Source: Panaeolus papilionaceus
Lineage: Eukaryota; Basidiomycota; Agaricomycetes; Agaricales
Assembly: GCA_015501605.1 (NCBI GenBank)
Contig: JADNRZ010000004.1
Span: 868,001 to 932,000 of the forward strand
Length of the DNA stretch: 64,000 bases
Reading direction: 5' to 3'
Positions 12,518 to 24,922 of this stretch are shown piece after piece; position 1 is the first letter of the stretch, and each line of letters starts with the position of its first letter. The notes beneath the pieces are model-generated. The model was not told where the DNA came from and made no database searches. It worked only from the letters and a program-made list of their open reading frames with translations. The position numbers and the translations under genes are program-made.

Positions 12518-15500
12518 ACCTAAGTTGGTGCTCATGCGACGTGAGGCCGTGTGTGTGCTATGATATGGCATTTTTGTGGAACGTATGTGCGTTTGTAGGT
12601 AGCATTAGCATGGGCGTTGTGTTGTGACATGTAATTGTGCATTTGTTGCATTGACACCTCTGCAAAGTCTGATTTGGCGCACATAGTGATTGACATTGGT
12701 TGTTCACCCTTAATCTTCTGTTCAAAATGACATCACCCTAGAGGGCTTGTTTATGACTTCTCGCCATGACGCATCTATGATAGACCCGTAGCTATCTGTC
12801 AAGGGCCCTGTTGGCAAGAAAACCGGTCCCCCGTTATTATTTCAGTTGATTGATCTAATGGTACGTTCGGAAGTTGCTGACAAGCTCGAATTCAATACAC
12901 CGGGGGTTTAAGAATGCCTTCCAAAGCCCCTGAATGTACCTCGCCGCAGCAAGGACTCAACAAAGTGGTCCAAATCAGGTGTCTTGGCTATGGTGTTGAC
13001 CAAACGTTGTAAATTCAGAGGTTGTGACCAGCTAATGAAATGACGAGCGATCAAGCAGGGATAGGGGCTGTCATCACACGCACTGGGGTTTCCGCCTTCT
13101 TCCAGTGATGTGTGGCGCTCAGCGCTTCGCCTTGGCAAGGGTCGGATGGATGGGGGCGGCCCTGGTCGACCGGGATCCCGGTTCCAAAGTTCATCGTCCA
13201 AAGCGTTAAAGACGAGTCGTCCTCTGATTGTCGTGTCCTGTGGTCGAGTTTTTTTTATCACCGGGTGCAGACTATGTACCTGAACAGCTGGTTCGTTCGA
13301 GGCTTGAGAGTCGATGGGCTTGACGTGCCTGTGTGCATGATGCAGCACCTAATCGTCGACGAATGGCCGGAATTATTTAATTATGTACGCCGCCTTTAAA
13401 ATGGTAAGGTTGCACCATACATATCGACATGTCTCTGTCAAGACTTGATCTTGAACGCAGAGGTCGTAGGACCGAGACTCAACTCAGCGCTAGCGCTAAC
13501 ATCAGCAGATGTTGAAATCTCTCATGAACGAACGTGTGATCGCAATAATGATGACTTCCTTATCATCGCTTAGTGTTTTCTTCATCTGACATCAGTTCAC
13601 AATGAGTGCGCCTCCCCCTCGAGATCTAAGTACAGAGTCCGGAGACTCGGAAGTCCTAACCGCAAGTCCGCAATTTGTTCGAAGTCGTTCGAAGATGTTC
13701 TTCAACTATAGATAACCTACTTTTACTTATCTCGGGCTGCATGCTAGGTATGTAGTGCACCTTCGCTTGTCATCTCGCATGTCGCTGGATCAGCAACGCC
13801 TTCGGACCCAAACGCGCATGAAGCGACAGTGCTATTATTACCCTGAAGGAGATCGCGCACGCTAGGCGTCCTTCCGTATACGCGTGAATTGATAAAGCGA
13901 TCAATCAACAGGATGGAGGCGACAATGCAAACAAAAGGAACAATCGGTTACTCTAGGCGTCTTAGCGTCGCCTCTCGTATGTGCTGTTCCACTTCCTCCA
14001 TACCGTTCACACCTAGAACGGGTTTGCACCTCTGTAACTCCAACCTATCCTGGGTCCGTTGGTGCCCCTCCAGGTGGCATGCCTGAAACCGCATCGTATG
14101 CAAGAAGCCATAGGACACCCTTGACAGTTCCCGCGTGGCACTCACGTCTCGTGGGTCGTCATTCCGGCTTGTCAAAGCATAGTTAACGCCATTTGTTAAC
14201 GAACAAGGAGCAATGAGGAGTGGAATGCTAGGTGAAGCGGTGCATTGAATAGGTCAAGCCCTTCTAGTTTCTCCCGTAGCATATTCACAAGCATTTCAAG
14301 TGTGGAACTAAGACTTGAGCGATGATTATCTTGGAGCCGTACATATGTAGTGTGGTGGTTGGTTAGACGTATAGGACAATGGAACAAGACAAAGTGGGTG
14401 CTGTCAACCATTCGGATGTCATGGAATTAAGGTGAAAGGGTTGGTAGTTGCGTGTACCGCGGCACCGTTAATTACTGCATGGCAGTTCTTAGCCCAAGAA
14501 TTGTACATCAGTGGTGATACTTGGGTGCTTCCTTGGTAAGTTCGTGATCCAGACTTGGCGCCCATAAGTGCCAATGGGTTGGTGTCTCCATCACCACACT
14601 TGTTCGAGTTTGTACAAGATTCTTAGTGCTGCCCAGCTCATGCGACATCAGAGACAAGTGAGATGGAAGGTCAGTTAAAAGCTAACGGCAGGGTCGGGGG
14701 ATACGGGTCTTGGTATGAGGCTGTGTGGGTATTCCTCCGTCCGGCCGGTGAATAGATGGAGCTGGATGGAGAGCATCGAGAGATGGTGGTCATGTTACTA
14801 GTTTGTATTCGCCCCTGGGTAATATTTAGGGCATGCCACCCTTATCTGAATGACAGTTACATAAAGAAGCTAATACACCTTCCGGTTTCTGGCGTTTTAT
14901 ATGAGGTACACATACACCAATTTGGTAGGTAGGAAGAGGGGCTGTTGACTGCTGTTGATCGAAATGCAGCACGAGTGTTCCACGTTCGATAGGCAGTTAG
15001 TCATACGGTGTACGGCCTCGGTGTTGTTCAAGTCTTCATTGAGGTCATTGAGACATGGTTGGATGGTTGAAGTGTGTTGAGGGATCGAGAGAAGCATTTG
15101 AGGCAACCGGTGTAAAAATGGAATGGCAGCGCGCTGGTAATATTAAAATAGTGTTTTCTCACAAGATAGCGCAAATGGCGGAGGTTAAGTTAAGCAGTGT
15201 ACCGCTTTCCGATAATGAGCCATGTCAGGTAGACATGCAGGGTCTTGAAATGAAGCGATAGTTGGAAGGAAATCAGGGGCAGCAATAGATTACGCGCTCC
15301 TTGCAAGGATACAGACGGTAAGTGGAGTGGCGGCTTGGAACGGCATGGATTGAGCATGCGCTCGAAAAGATCAATCTTGTGTCAGGAGGGGCATTTTATA
15401 CTGATGGGGCTCGGGGACAGTGGTCGTAAAATTCACTCCCCATGTCATAAAATGGTCAGATAGGAAAGTTGTGCGTGGGACATGCGGGGATTTGAGGAAG

Positions 15501-16294
15501 GAACAGTAGATGTGTGCACATGCACTGGTTTGGGGAATTGAATTAGGAATGATGTAATGATCAGTTCAAGAGCAATGTATGTGAATGGTTTCTCCGAGTG
15601 GAAGACCGTCTGCTTGGGAGAGTTCGGGTTCGGAGAGGCTTACTCGACAGTACATACTACATAGGATTGAAACGGAGGGGCGAAGGTGGGGCTATCGGAG
15701 GAGTGTAAATGTTATATATCTTGGCTCTTTTGTTTTTAATTCGGCAGTGTAATAGGCATACATGTACTAGGATAATTTAGCGAACACAACGAGAGCAGTG
15801 AAGAAGGTGAAGAGGTGTGGAGTGAGTGCATGAGTTGTCGACCGAGTCCTGAGTAAGCGCAGTTGGCGGAGTGCACAGTTTCCAAGACTTGATGCGAGAT
15901 AATAGATTTATTTAGTTATTATAATTTTAGAAAGAGGCATGTTGTGAGGATGGCTGTTGGTCGTTTTATGATAGGCTAAGTATAGGGACGGCATCGGAAG
16001 ATTGGGGAGCTAAGGCCGGACGGGCGGCTTTGTGCGGCATGAGCGGACTATCCTCTTTCATCCATTCATTTTATTCAATCTTTTTCTTCCTTTCTTTCTT
16101 AATTTCCGTCTGTGATTATTTGAATGTTATTGAGAATGGATTGAGTAAATCGAGTTAAAAAAATAAAAGAAATAAAAGGAATAAAAGAAATCGGACCGGA
16201 TTATCGGAAAGCCGTTGTGCGGATATTATGCCGATAAGATTTGCTTACATGATGTCTATTAGATGAGTTGTTTGAATTGGCTGACAACCGAGCA
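12518..16294. other. Gene-poor region of 3.8 kb
   Basis: Between PRP28 and the protein kinase I find no recognisable gene. Both strands carry only short frames, the longest being 146 codons on the minus strand (13348-12908), listed separately. There are no terminal inverted repeats, no poly-A tailed element and no tRNA-like B box that I could see. The last 150 bp before the kinase hold an A-rich run (about 16157-16190) made of repeated AATAAAAG units, and a promoter is expected there. The region could hold a long 3' UTR of PRP28, a non-coding transcript or decayed genes. Confidence 0.5.
12908..13348 (-). CDS. Possible small gene or gene remnant, unidentified
   Basis: This is the only frame of length (146 codons) in the 3.8 kb gap after PRP28. 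It reads with a plausible protein composition, including RLVFNALDDELWNRDPGRPG and ARHFISWSQPLNLQRLVNTI, and ends FRGFGRHS before a stop. I do not recognise a family. It could be the last exon of a small gene, a decayed copy, or chance. The + strand frame across the same bases is shorter. There are no clear supporting splice sites upstream, so I keep the confidence low. Confidence 0.2.
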   Translation of the reverse strand: MLHHAHRHVKPIDSQASNEPAVQVHSLHPVIKKTRPQDTTIRGRLVFNALDDELWNRDPGRPGPPPSIRPLPRRSAERHTSLEEGGNPSACDDSPYPCLIARHFISWSQPLNLQRLVNTIAKTPDLDHFVESLLRRGTFRGFGRHS

Positions 16295-19200
16295 ATGGAC
16301 TCATCAAGTACCACCTTGACGACTTTAGCGGATGCTCTCTTGCTTGTCCCCAGTATCATTCTACCACCAATGTCGTCCTCAAATCACTTAAACTCTGGTC
16401 AATCTGCCTCAGTTTCCTCTCCTGATCTTTTAAATCCCCAGGTACTTTTTATTTCTCATTTTTATTCTTCAATTTATTAATTATTATATCATACACAGGT
16501 CTCACAAACACCTACAACGACCACTCAACATTTAACTGACTCTCCTAGAAGAGATCCATCACCAAGTAGAGAGTCTTCAACTTCTTCAGTAACTTCTCGC
16601 TTTCGTTTCAGAAGAAAGCGTTCTTTCATGGCAGAACACAACAACCTACCTCCAGACTCGACCCATCATCAACATCTTAAACATGGGCCTCTTCATGACC
16701 TTAAACGTTTTCTAAATCATCATATGCCACATCCTCATCATCCTCCTCATTCAAATCCTCAGACTCCTGCTACACCTTCTTCTTCGAGCTCTTTCAACTT
16801 CCCTAGAGGCAACGGTGCTCCACCAAAATCACCAACTTCTTCGACGCCAACCAAACCAGTGAAGCAGAGCAAGGATCGAACGCCCTCACCCTCGTCTTCA
16901 ACAGGCTCACCTTCACGTAGTTCAGAGCAGAATCATCGCCACGAACAATCAAATCATCCACCCATCGTTTCCCTCCACGACGCAACTCAAGCTCATTTAT
17001 CCAAAAAATATGGCAAGTGGGGCCGTGTTTTAGGTAGCGGCGCAGGTGGTACAGTGAGGCTCATAAAGGGCAAGAATGGTGGAAATGTTTACGCTGTCAA
17101 GGAGTTCCGTCCAAAGAGATCAGGCGAATCCGAAAAGGAGTACCAGAAAAAAGTCACAGCAGAATTCTGTGTCGGTTCCACCCTCAAGCACCCAAATATA
17201 ATAGAGACTGTCGATATTGTTTATGACCATGGCCACTATTATGAGGTGAGTAATTTCATTAAGATTTTCAATAACCCCACATTCTGAACAACCCCCCACC
17301 TTATCGCTATTTTGTTTTCTTTCCCCCCTCCCCTCGATTTCTCCCCAACTCGCTTCCCAACAACCACTCAATCCCCTTTGTAAACCCTTTTATCTGCATC
17401 AGGTCATGGAATTCGCTCCTTTTGACCTTTTCTCCGTCGTCATGTCCGGTAAAATGTGTCGTCCAGAGATTTATTGCGTATTTCGTCAAATTTGCGATGG
17501 CGTCGAGTACCTTCACGAAATGGGTCTCGCTCATCGTGATCTCAAACTCGACAACTGCGTCATGACTTCAACGAATGTTGTCAAACTTATCGATTTCGGT
17601 ACTGCCACCGTGTTCCATTACCCCGGGAAAGCACATACTCCTGCCACCGGAATCGTCGGCAGTGATCCCTATCTTGCCCCAGAGGTTCTTAGCGGCAAAG
17701 AATATGACCCCCGCAAGACTGACGTCTGGAGTGTCGCTATTATTTTCTTGTGCATGATTCTTAGGAGGTTCCCTTGGAAGATTCCTGACCAGAAGACGGA
17801 TCCCAGCTTCAGAGCCTTTGTCAACGCCCATCCAGATCTGTCCGTCAAGCCTTCGCCAAGGCGCGGCAAGCAAGACGCAGACTTGTCACAAGGTCTCAAC
17901 GGTATTCAATCCAGCACCAGCACAGGTTCTACAACCAGCAATCTATCGCCTCCTTCCGGATCAGGAACGGACGCCAATCGCGCCATCCCTGTCCGTGGCG
18001 TTACAATGCCCCACAACGCAACCACTTCCTCTTCTGATCATAACCCAATCAGGGTCCCTCCCCAAAGAGAGCGAGCAGCTACTACCAACAACCATCTTGC
18101 CGCTCCCGATGCTGATTCTGCTAGTAGCGCCAGCACTTCTACCAGCACATCCACCAGCTCAGAGACAACCTCCATCCATTCTCAGTCAACTGCGATAACA
18201 GATCCACCTAGTCGCTTTGCCAGTGGCGGTCATGGTCACAGTCTCGACACCCTCAAGAAGGAACAGCCAACGTCTGACAATAATAGCGACAATGGCTCCA
18301 TATCTATATCAGAAGCAACAGACTCGTCGTCGTCGTCGACATCGTCCTCCGACATCCCTCCTCCTGAGAGCTCGTTTCCTATCGATTCAAGGGTGTCACT
18401 GGTGACGGACCCAAGAATCGTTTTGAGCAATAGCAAGAGAATATCCTCTCCAAGCTCCGCCACTCTCCCCAACTTGGCCAGCTTGCACTTGAATTTGCGT
18501 CAAAGCGTCACACCAGAGGAGATGGATCTCGATCCTTCCGTCTTACGCTTCGCGAGGCCCGGCACTTCGACAGAGTCTCTCCCCACTGCTGCGGGAACCA
18601 CCACCTCAATCGCCAGTCCCTACCTCATGTTAAGCGATGTGAGAGAGGAAGAGTCGGATCTCCTAACGCCGCGTCCTCAGCCATCGACAAGCGCGGAAAT
18701 TCCTTTCCCCACTCAGGAGAGTCCAGCTATACCCGTAAGTTCTTCCGCGACCCCAATATCGCCAGTCGCAGAGGAGACACCGACGCCAAAGACCCAGCAA
18801 CCTGCCGCCTATGGTCCAGAGCCGCTACCATCTACCGGCCCTCAATGCGAGAAGACTGCCGCAGCTCAGGCTTCCCAGTCCACTCTGACAACCAAACGTC
18901 GCCAGCGCTCTGACAGTGCCACTACATTCCATGGTGGAGGTGCCGAATCAATATTCCGTTTGTTGCCTAGAGAAACTCGGCCTGCGCTGAGGAGGATGTT
19001 GTTTGTGGAGCCAGCGTCAAGGTGCACACTTACCGACTTGCTCAAAGGACGTGGCAAGACCAGCGGACTTCTCTGTGGTTGTCGAGTAGGCTCTAGGAGC
19101 AGACATGGATCGTCCAGCTCGTCGATCATCGGAAGTGAGGAGGGAGGTTCGATTACGGACCAGAAGCAGACCAGCGAGCCCGTTTCAGTGTTCAACACCA

Positions 19201-19367
19201 CCGCGGGATACTGCGTTGACCATGACGAGTACTCTCCAGAAGAGGAGGACGATGGTGACGACTGGTTGAAGAGCATAGCACCGTGCTCGCTACAGGGGAT
19301 CGACCCAAAGCACGTCCACATCCAGGTGCCTACTGAGGAGAAGAGCGGTAAGAGGAGGTTCTTCTGA
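16295..19367 (+). CDS. HAL/NPR-type serine/threonine protein kinase
   Basis: A 952-residue kinase from exons 16295-16441, 16499-17245 and 17403-19367. In yeast, kinases of this fungal group (Hal4, Hal5, Npr1, Hrk1) regulate plasma-membrane transporters and ion balance. Residues 1-215 are disordered and His/Pro/Ser-rich. The catalytic domain shows [10 protein letters not shown] (about 227), the lysine in [15 protein letters not shown] (about 342), IDFGTA (about 361) and YLAPEVLSG (about 391). [21 protein letters not shown] follows, then a Ser/Thr-rich insert of about 365 residues (roughly 445-810). The C-lobe resumes at [20 protein letters not shown] and [11 protein letters not shown], which is the normal end of the domain. 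The C-tail ends with a basic KSGKRRFF. All catalytic residues are present. I began at the first in-frame ATG; an upstream TTG codon is unlikely to be the start. Confidence 0.93.
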
Positions 19368-22300
19368 GCAAAGGTCGAACCGGTAGAGGTGGTGTCGGCT
19401 TTAGATGTGGTGTCGGTGGAGTTTAAAGGTCGTGGTGGTTTTTTTCTTGACGAGGTCGTTTGGGAATATAGTTCGAGGAGAAAGAGTGCACCGAGAAAGC
19501 GATTTGGATTGCAATATAGATATTGGATCGACCCTGCACGGCACATCGTTCATTTCAACACTTGAATGTATTGCACGTCGCAGGATTGATTACAGGTCGC
19601 TGAAGGACTTGTGGTGGGAGGATCTACGGCGCATATATACAGGTGGATTGGCCTCCATTACCACCCCCGATTTTTTATGGTCTTCCTACAACGAATGGAG
19701 TGCGGGAACCAGGCAGAACAAAGCAATCAGCAATGTAGATGATGGTCCCCCTTATATATTTTTTACGATGATTCACTCTGGACTGGACGACTTCCAAGTC
19801 TTATTTATCTTTTCGTCTTTATAGTCTTTCTCACTGGACACATTTACATATTTCATCCCTCACTGCGACCCTGCACTACCCTGTGGTTACAGCACTACGC
19901 CTCTTCGCTTGGTTCAGCTACCATACTTTCCCTTGGCTCGTTCTAACTCATCCCGCCGTCATTTACTACCTTTATGCACCCTCCACCCTTCTATTTTCTA
20001 CCATTACAATTCTCGATCCCGCCATCGTCCCTCAACACCCGGAAGGTTTCTCCGCTTCATCAGTAACAACACATCGCCTTTCATCATTATTCTTCCTATC
20101 ACATGCTACGACTTCTACCTGCACCTATTTTTCTTCTCGTTGTGTGCTTCCGACCTCGTACAATGGGAAACATCTATATATGCATTTTATTTTTCATTTG
20201 AGACCGAGCTGTCTTTTTATTCTTGCTTCTATAAATTTTCTGTTTTTGTTCCTTTTTATGCTTCTTCGCTCCTTTCACAATTGTTTAACAACTCTATTTT
20301 CTTTCTTTTTGTTTTGCAACTCTTTCTAATCCAATTCGTCAGTCCCCGTATTTCGACTGAGTGTTGCGAATTTACTCTCGACACGTGCAGCGTATGACTG
20401 AAGCTACTGATTCTAAACCCACATGCGAGGGTACGATGTTAGTTGTCTTCCCAGCGTTCCACATGTCTGCAGAAAAAAGCACCTCGACTTTGGACCCACT
20501 CTTCTCATTCCGGAGCGCACATTGTTTTATTTTCAACTTGCTTTCCCCCTTGCTCACCCATTTAATTTATGCATTCACCTTCTTAGATTATGCACATTGA
20601 TCTGAAGATCAATTCTTAGATGATTTCTCCAACTTTCACTTTTATGATTACCTAGACATGACCATTATTACTCGTTCGTTCATCGCGTACTCATCTACGC
20701 TATGCTCCTTATCATCACGACTAAAAGCAGTTCTAATTATACCAGCCACTTTTCTCTGTGGACAGTTGTACATTGCATTGCTTTTGTGCAGTTATGCCCT
20801 TTTGACTTACTTCACATCCTCTTGCATTTCTTCCATTCCCCTCTGTTTTACGATTAAAATAAATAAAAGGAAAAGCTGTACATTTCTATGGATTTCTATG
20901 GTTTCGTCGCATTTGATTGCATGACTCTACTTTGCTCATCCAACTCGGTGTTTGCGTGCTAAATGAGACTTGGTGCTATCGGTGCCATCGTTTCAAGAGC
21001 ACCACTACCCGATACAAAAGTAGAACGAAACAGTAGGATTTCATGTTAGATCTCGGCCGTCTGCCGGAGGTTGCACATGAAGTGGGCGCTGAGATTGGGT
21101 TCCTTGCACTTGTAAGCAGAGAAACGCATATTTCAAATCTTCAAGATTCCAAGCCAGGGGCAATCCTGCTTGAACAAGCTCAATATTGGTTTTTTGGGTC
21201 TTGTTCTGGATTTATTACCTTGCATTTTTTAGAATATTCCTTTTTTCCGGTGATTCCTGAATATAAATTCCACCATCCCTAATTTCAACCCTAGGGTCTC
21301 CTCAGAAAAAGGTCAAATATGCGGCTCCTCAACTTGGGAACCGTCTTTCTTTCTTGCGTATTTCAGGGTCGATGCCATTGTTTCTCGACATTTTGTTCTA
21401 TTCTGCTCCTTCCCCTTTTCCCACTCGATCTATCGCAGGGGCGGCAGGGAGTCAAGCCCTAATCGCTCATTTAAAGAATTCAAGGGCCGCTGCGAGTATG
21501 TAAGTAGGTGCATGCATGGGGTTCCAATCATTCAGCGCCGCAGGATAGCCTGACATGCTTCACGCTCTTTATTCTCTTTCCAGGCTCTTTTCCGTATTTC
21601 TCTGGCAGGCTCCTTCCGTCTTATGATTATCTTTGCCACATCTACTACTTAGAACTTGGGGTTCCCATTAATGTTCTCATGAACACTTGGATAAAGATGT
21701 CAAAAAGATGTGGAGATCTGCGTCCTTTTTATGACTGCTGACTTGGAAGTGCTCCTCTGACTCTTCAAGTTGGCACTGCATATGCTAATCGATCTGGGCC
21801 TCACTCGTACTGCAACCCGAGTCGCCAATCGAGGGGACTATCTCTACCGATGGGAAAACACCTGCTGCTGCTTTAATTATCAAAATTTATCATGAAATTT
21901 CGAGGTCGCCGCGGCGGTGGCTATCATTTTGTATCCCACTCATATCAGTCGAGCTCTCGTGTTGTGGTATATGTCGTCCCACTCTATGCCTTTTAGCATA
22001 TGGCTGGGCGAATTCTTTAATATCCACAAGTATACGAGAAGATGTTCGTAACTTGTTTTATGGATGAGAAGGACGGACTGGGTCGGCTGATGAACTACTC
22101 TCATGCCATCTGAAGTGCGTTGCTATTCTTGGCGCAGTCTATGGATAGCCATACCTATACTGGATCGCCCTTTTTTTACCAAGCGCTTGTATATTTTGTT
22201 ATTCCTCGGACAAGCGATATTTTCGATATTTTCGTTCTATTTCTCCTTTGACATGACCGGTAAATTCCTTGGCCGTGCAATGTTTTCTGCCTTTTCAGTG

Positions 22301-24922
22301 TAATTGCATTTTGAAATGATGTGTGCTGGGAGTTCGTCCTTGCTCTTGACTGCAGCTTACCCTCATTCAAAGCGCGATATGTCGGCCATGCATAGTCGTA
22401 TCACGCCTCCTAACGTCGAGCTCAAGATCATTGGAACTAACCTGAAAGTCATCTGTCGCTGTCAAAAGGAATAAAATTAACCCCTTAAAAACCAATATCA
22501 AAATTCATAAAAGTTTAGCACCCACATTTTTGAAAGCTTACCTGAAGCCAGGTTGTTGTTTTTTCCTTTTATTTTCTGATGATCAAAAAAATTATATCAC
22601 GACGGTAAGTCACCTCAATGCCACTAAATCGTGTTCGTTGCCTTGCTTGCTGATTTCACCCAGCCTTGGATCTATTCGGAGACGCGTGTTCGGATAACAA
22701 AGCGATTATTTTCCGCATGGCTAAATGGTTGTTTTTTTTTTTTGAATTGCCTTGAATTTTTCACTATAACGAACCTTGGGCCATCTAATCGCTGTGCTTA
22801 CCACGCTGGTCAGGCTACTGCTGCCTGATGAACAGGTGTATAGTTTGTCCTGATGCCAGGTTTGTTTTTATTGAATCCATCTACCACATGGTGCTTTTAA
22901 TGGTTGTTCACAGCACATTCCCGGCATGTATCTTCTTGCATCGGCACTCATGTCAACTTGTGGTTCGAATGAATTCAGATAAAATTGTTTGTTCCGCATT
23001 CTCATACAGCGCTCTCCTTGGTATGCTTCAAATTTTGTATTTGTCAAATTTATTGAGGTATTTGTTACTTTACTCTGCAAAATGCATCGCAATATGCTCC
23101 CTGTTTGATTGTTGGCGCTACATAATCGGATCTAGCGCATAGGTTCGACATCTCTCCACCCATAAACTGTTTCATCCTTATAATTCTATTTTCCGTCAAT
23201 TTATTCCTTGTTTATGACGTCCCTCAGTTTAAACCATTCCTCTGACAATCAAAGTGAAATCTTTGGAATCCAAAGAATAAACGGGGTGCTCATCAAGACT
23301 CCCGGAATCCCGTCATGAACCTGGTTCCTACCCTCCCATGATGAAGGCCCATCTATTTCCTCCGTGACTCCCATGCCGTTAATTTTGAGGGATCTTCAAC
23401 GTCGAAGGCATCTATTTGCTCCTCGAGTGCCTTGCGTCGCCTTCCCTGTGCCGCCCCGCGCTGCTGTGTCATTCGGTATACCTATATCTGATTCTGTATC
23501 TAAGCTTTCTATTGCCAGATATTCGCACCCCTCGAACTCTCAAGTCATTCGTATTATTCTTCATCATTTATAAAGTTCAAATATCGGAGGAAGTAAACGC
23601 CGTAGACGGTGCACAAAAACAGAAAAATTAAAAACAAGAGCCATATTCTCTGTGCTTGACACGGACCTAAATTTCGAGCGTGATGGAATCACATAATATG
23701 TAGGTAAGATGAATAACAGAGCAGTTTAAAGCGAACGTTTGTTGACATAGAGCTAATTGAACGTCAGTTCATTTGTATTAAATTGTGGTCGATTCGTCCA
23801 GAATTTGTTTTACCTCTGTATCACCATTAAATCAATCAGTAATCGGTATGAAAAGTTCGAACTAGCAGATCACCTACACGTAGGCATTACAACTAACCTG
23901 ACGCACAAGGCAAGTAAGTATCTTACAGCGTTGATGGGTTTAAATGCACCAAATAATTTGTGCTTCGTTCTAAACCGTCCCCTCTTTCGCTGGGATGATC
24001 TGGATCGCGACCTGTTCATTGGATCGTCAAACCCAATCTGATTCACTGCTGTATAAATAAACTCAAAGCGAATGGGAAGAAAAAAGCGAATAATTTCCTT
24101 TGACGAGAGGAAATGCCATGTCCATATGTAACTCGTGGATGATTTAGTCGGCGATGCCTGTGGGCGACGAGTACGGCGAGTGGGTGGCATTAGGCATTGG
24201 TGAGAAGGTTCAACAATGAAAAACACTTAGCGCCAGGGAAAAAAGATGCCCATTTGGCATTTGCGCGACTGAACAAGGGCAGAGGATAAACAAGAAGCAA
24301 CCGCTGCCAACCTGGCAGAATTCGAGGGTGTGATGTGGATCAATTTCACGAAACAAAATGGACCTCTTTTCATGGCCACATCATCAATTTTTGACTCGTT
24401 CTATTGAGCTTTTCATACAGTGTCATGTCTCCTGTTCGATCCATTGATGCACACTAGGTGGCACACCCGCCGAACGCGCCCGCTGACGACCTTGACCTCA
24501 ACCTGAAAATGGCCGCGGAAGTTGAAAAAGGAGGCCCACCGTCTTATAATAACCATATAAATTCCCAAAATGTTCGATTTGCAGTGGAAATGGTGTAGAT
24601 TATTCTCCAGGGCAGTCTTCGGATAACGTTATTCATAGCACACGAATTAATGCGGCCGATTCTCCTCGTCTGGCAGCTTGGCGTTGGCAGCGCGCAGTAG
24701 ACAAACGAGTCAGCATGTCAGATAATACAGCGACATGACGCACACTTCACAAAATGCAACGGATATTTATTCCGATCTTTCAGAGAAAATGCACACATTC
24801 CTTGAGGTTCAGCGGCATAATTAATCAGCTGTGCTAATGTTACAACTACAAGAATCAGATTCAATTACTAGTTGGAGAAATATTATGAAAGGTTAATGGT
24901 ACGTACATAAATCCCTAATACA
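19368..24922. other. Gene-poor region of 5.6 kb, pyrimidine-rich on the + strand in its first part
   Basis: From the kinase stop to the YOS9 stop on the other strand I see no gene I can support. The first part, about 19.8-21.0 kb, is strongly T/C-rich on the + strand, which creates long but meaningless frames rich in Phe, Leu and Ser. Frames further on (for example minus strand 24226-23870, 118 codons) show no known motif. There is a poly-T run near 22731. No tRNA, 5S or U6 sequence was recognised, and no repeats with target duplications. It may contain long untranslated or non-coding transcripts. Confidence 0.5.

Noticed and set aside
16160..16190. A-rich run that could be a retroelement poly-A tail
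   Set aside because: There is no upstream reverse transcriptase or target duplication. It consists of AATAAAAG-like units in a probable promoter.
19883..20397. Overlapping frames of 148 and 162 codons on the + strand
   Set aside because: Both come from the pyrimidine-rich tract, are dominated by Phe, Ser and Leu in two frames at once, and have no motif.
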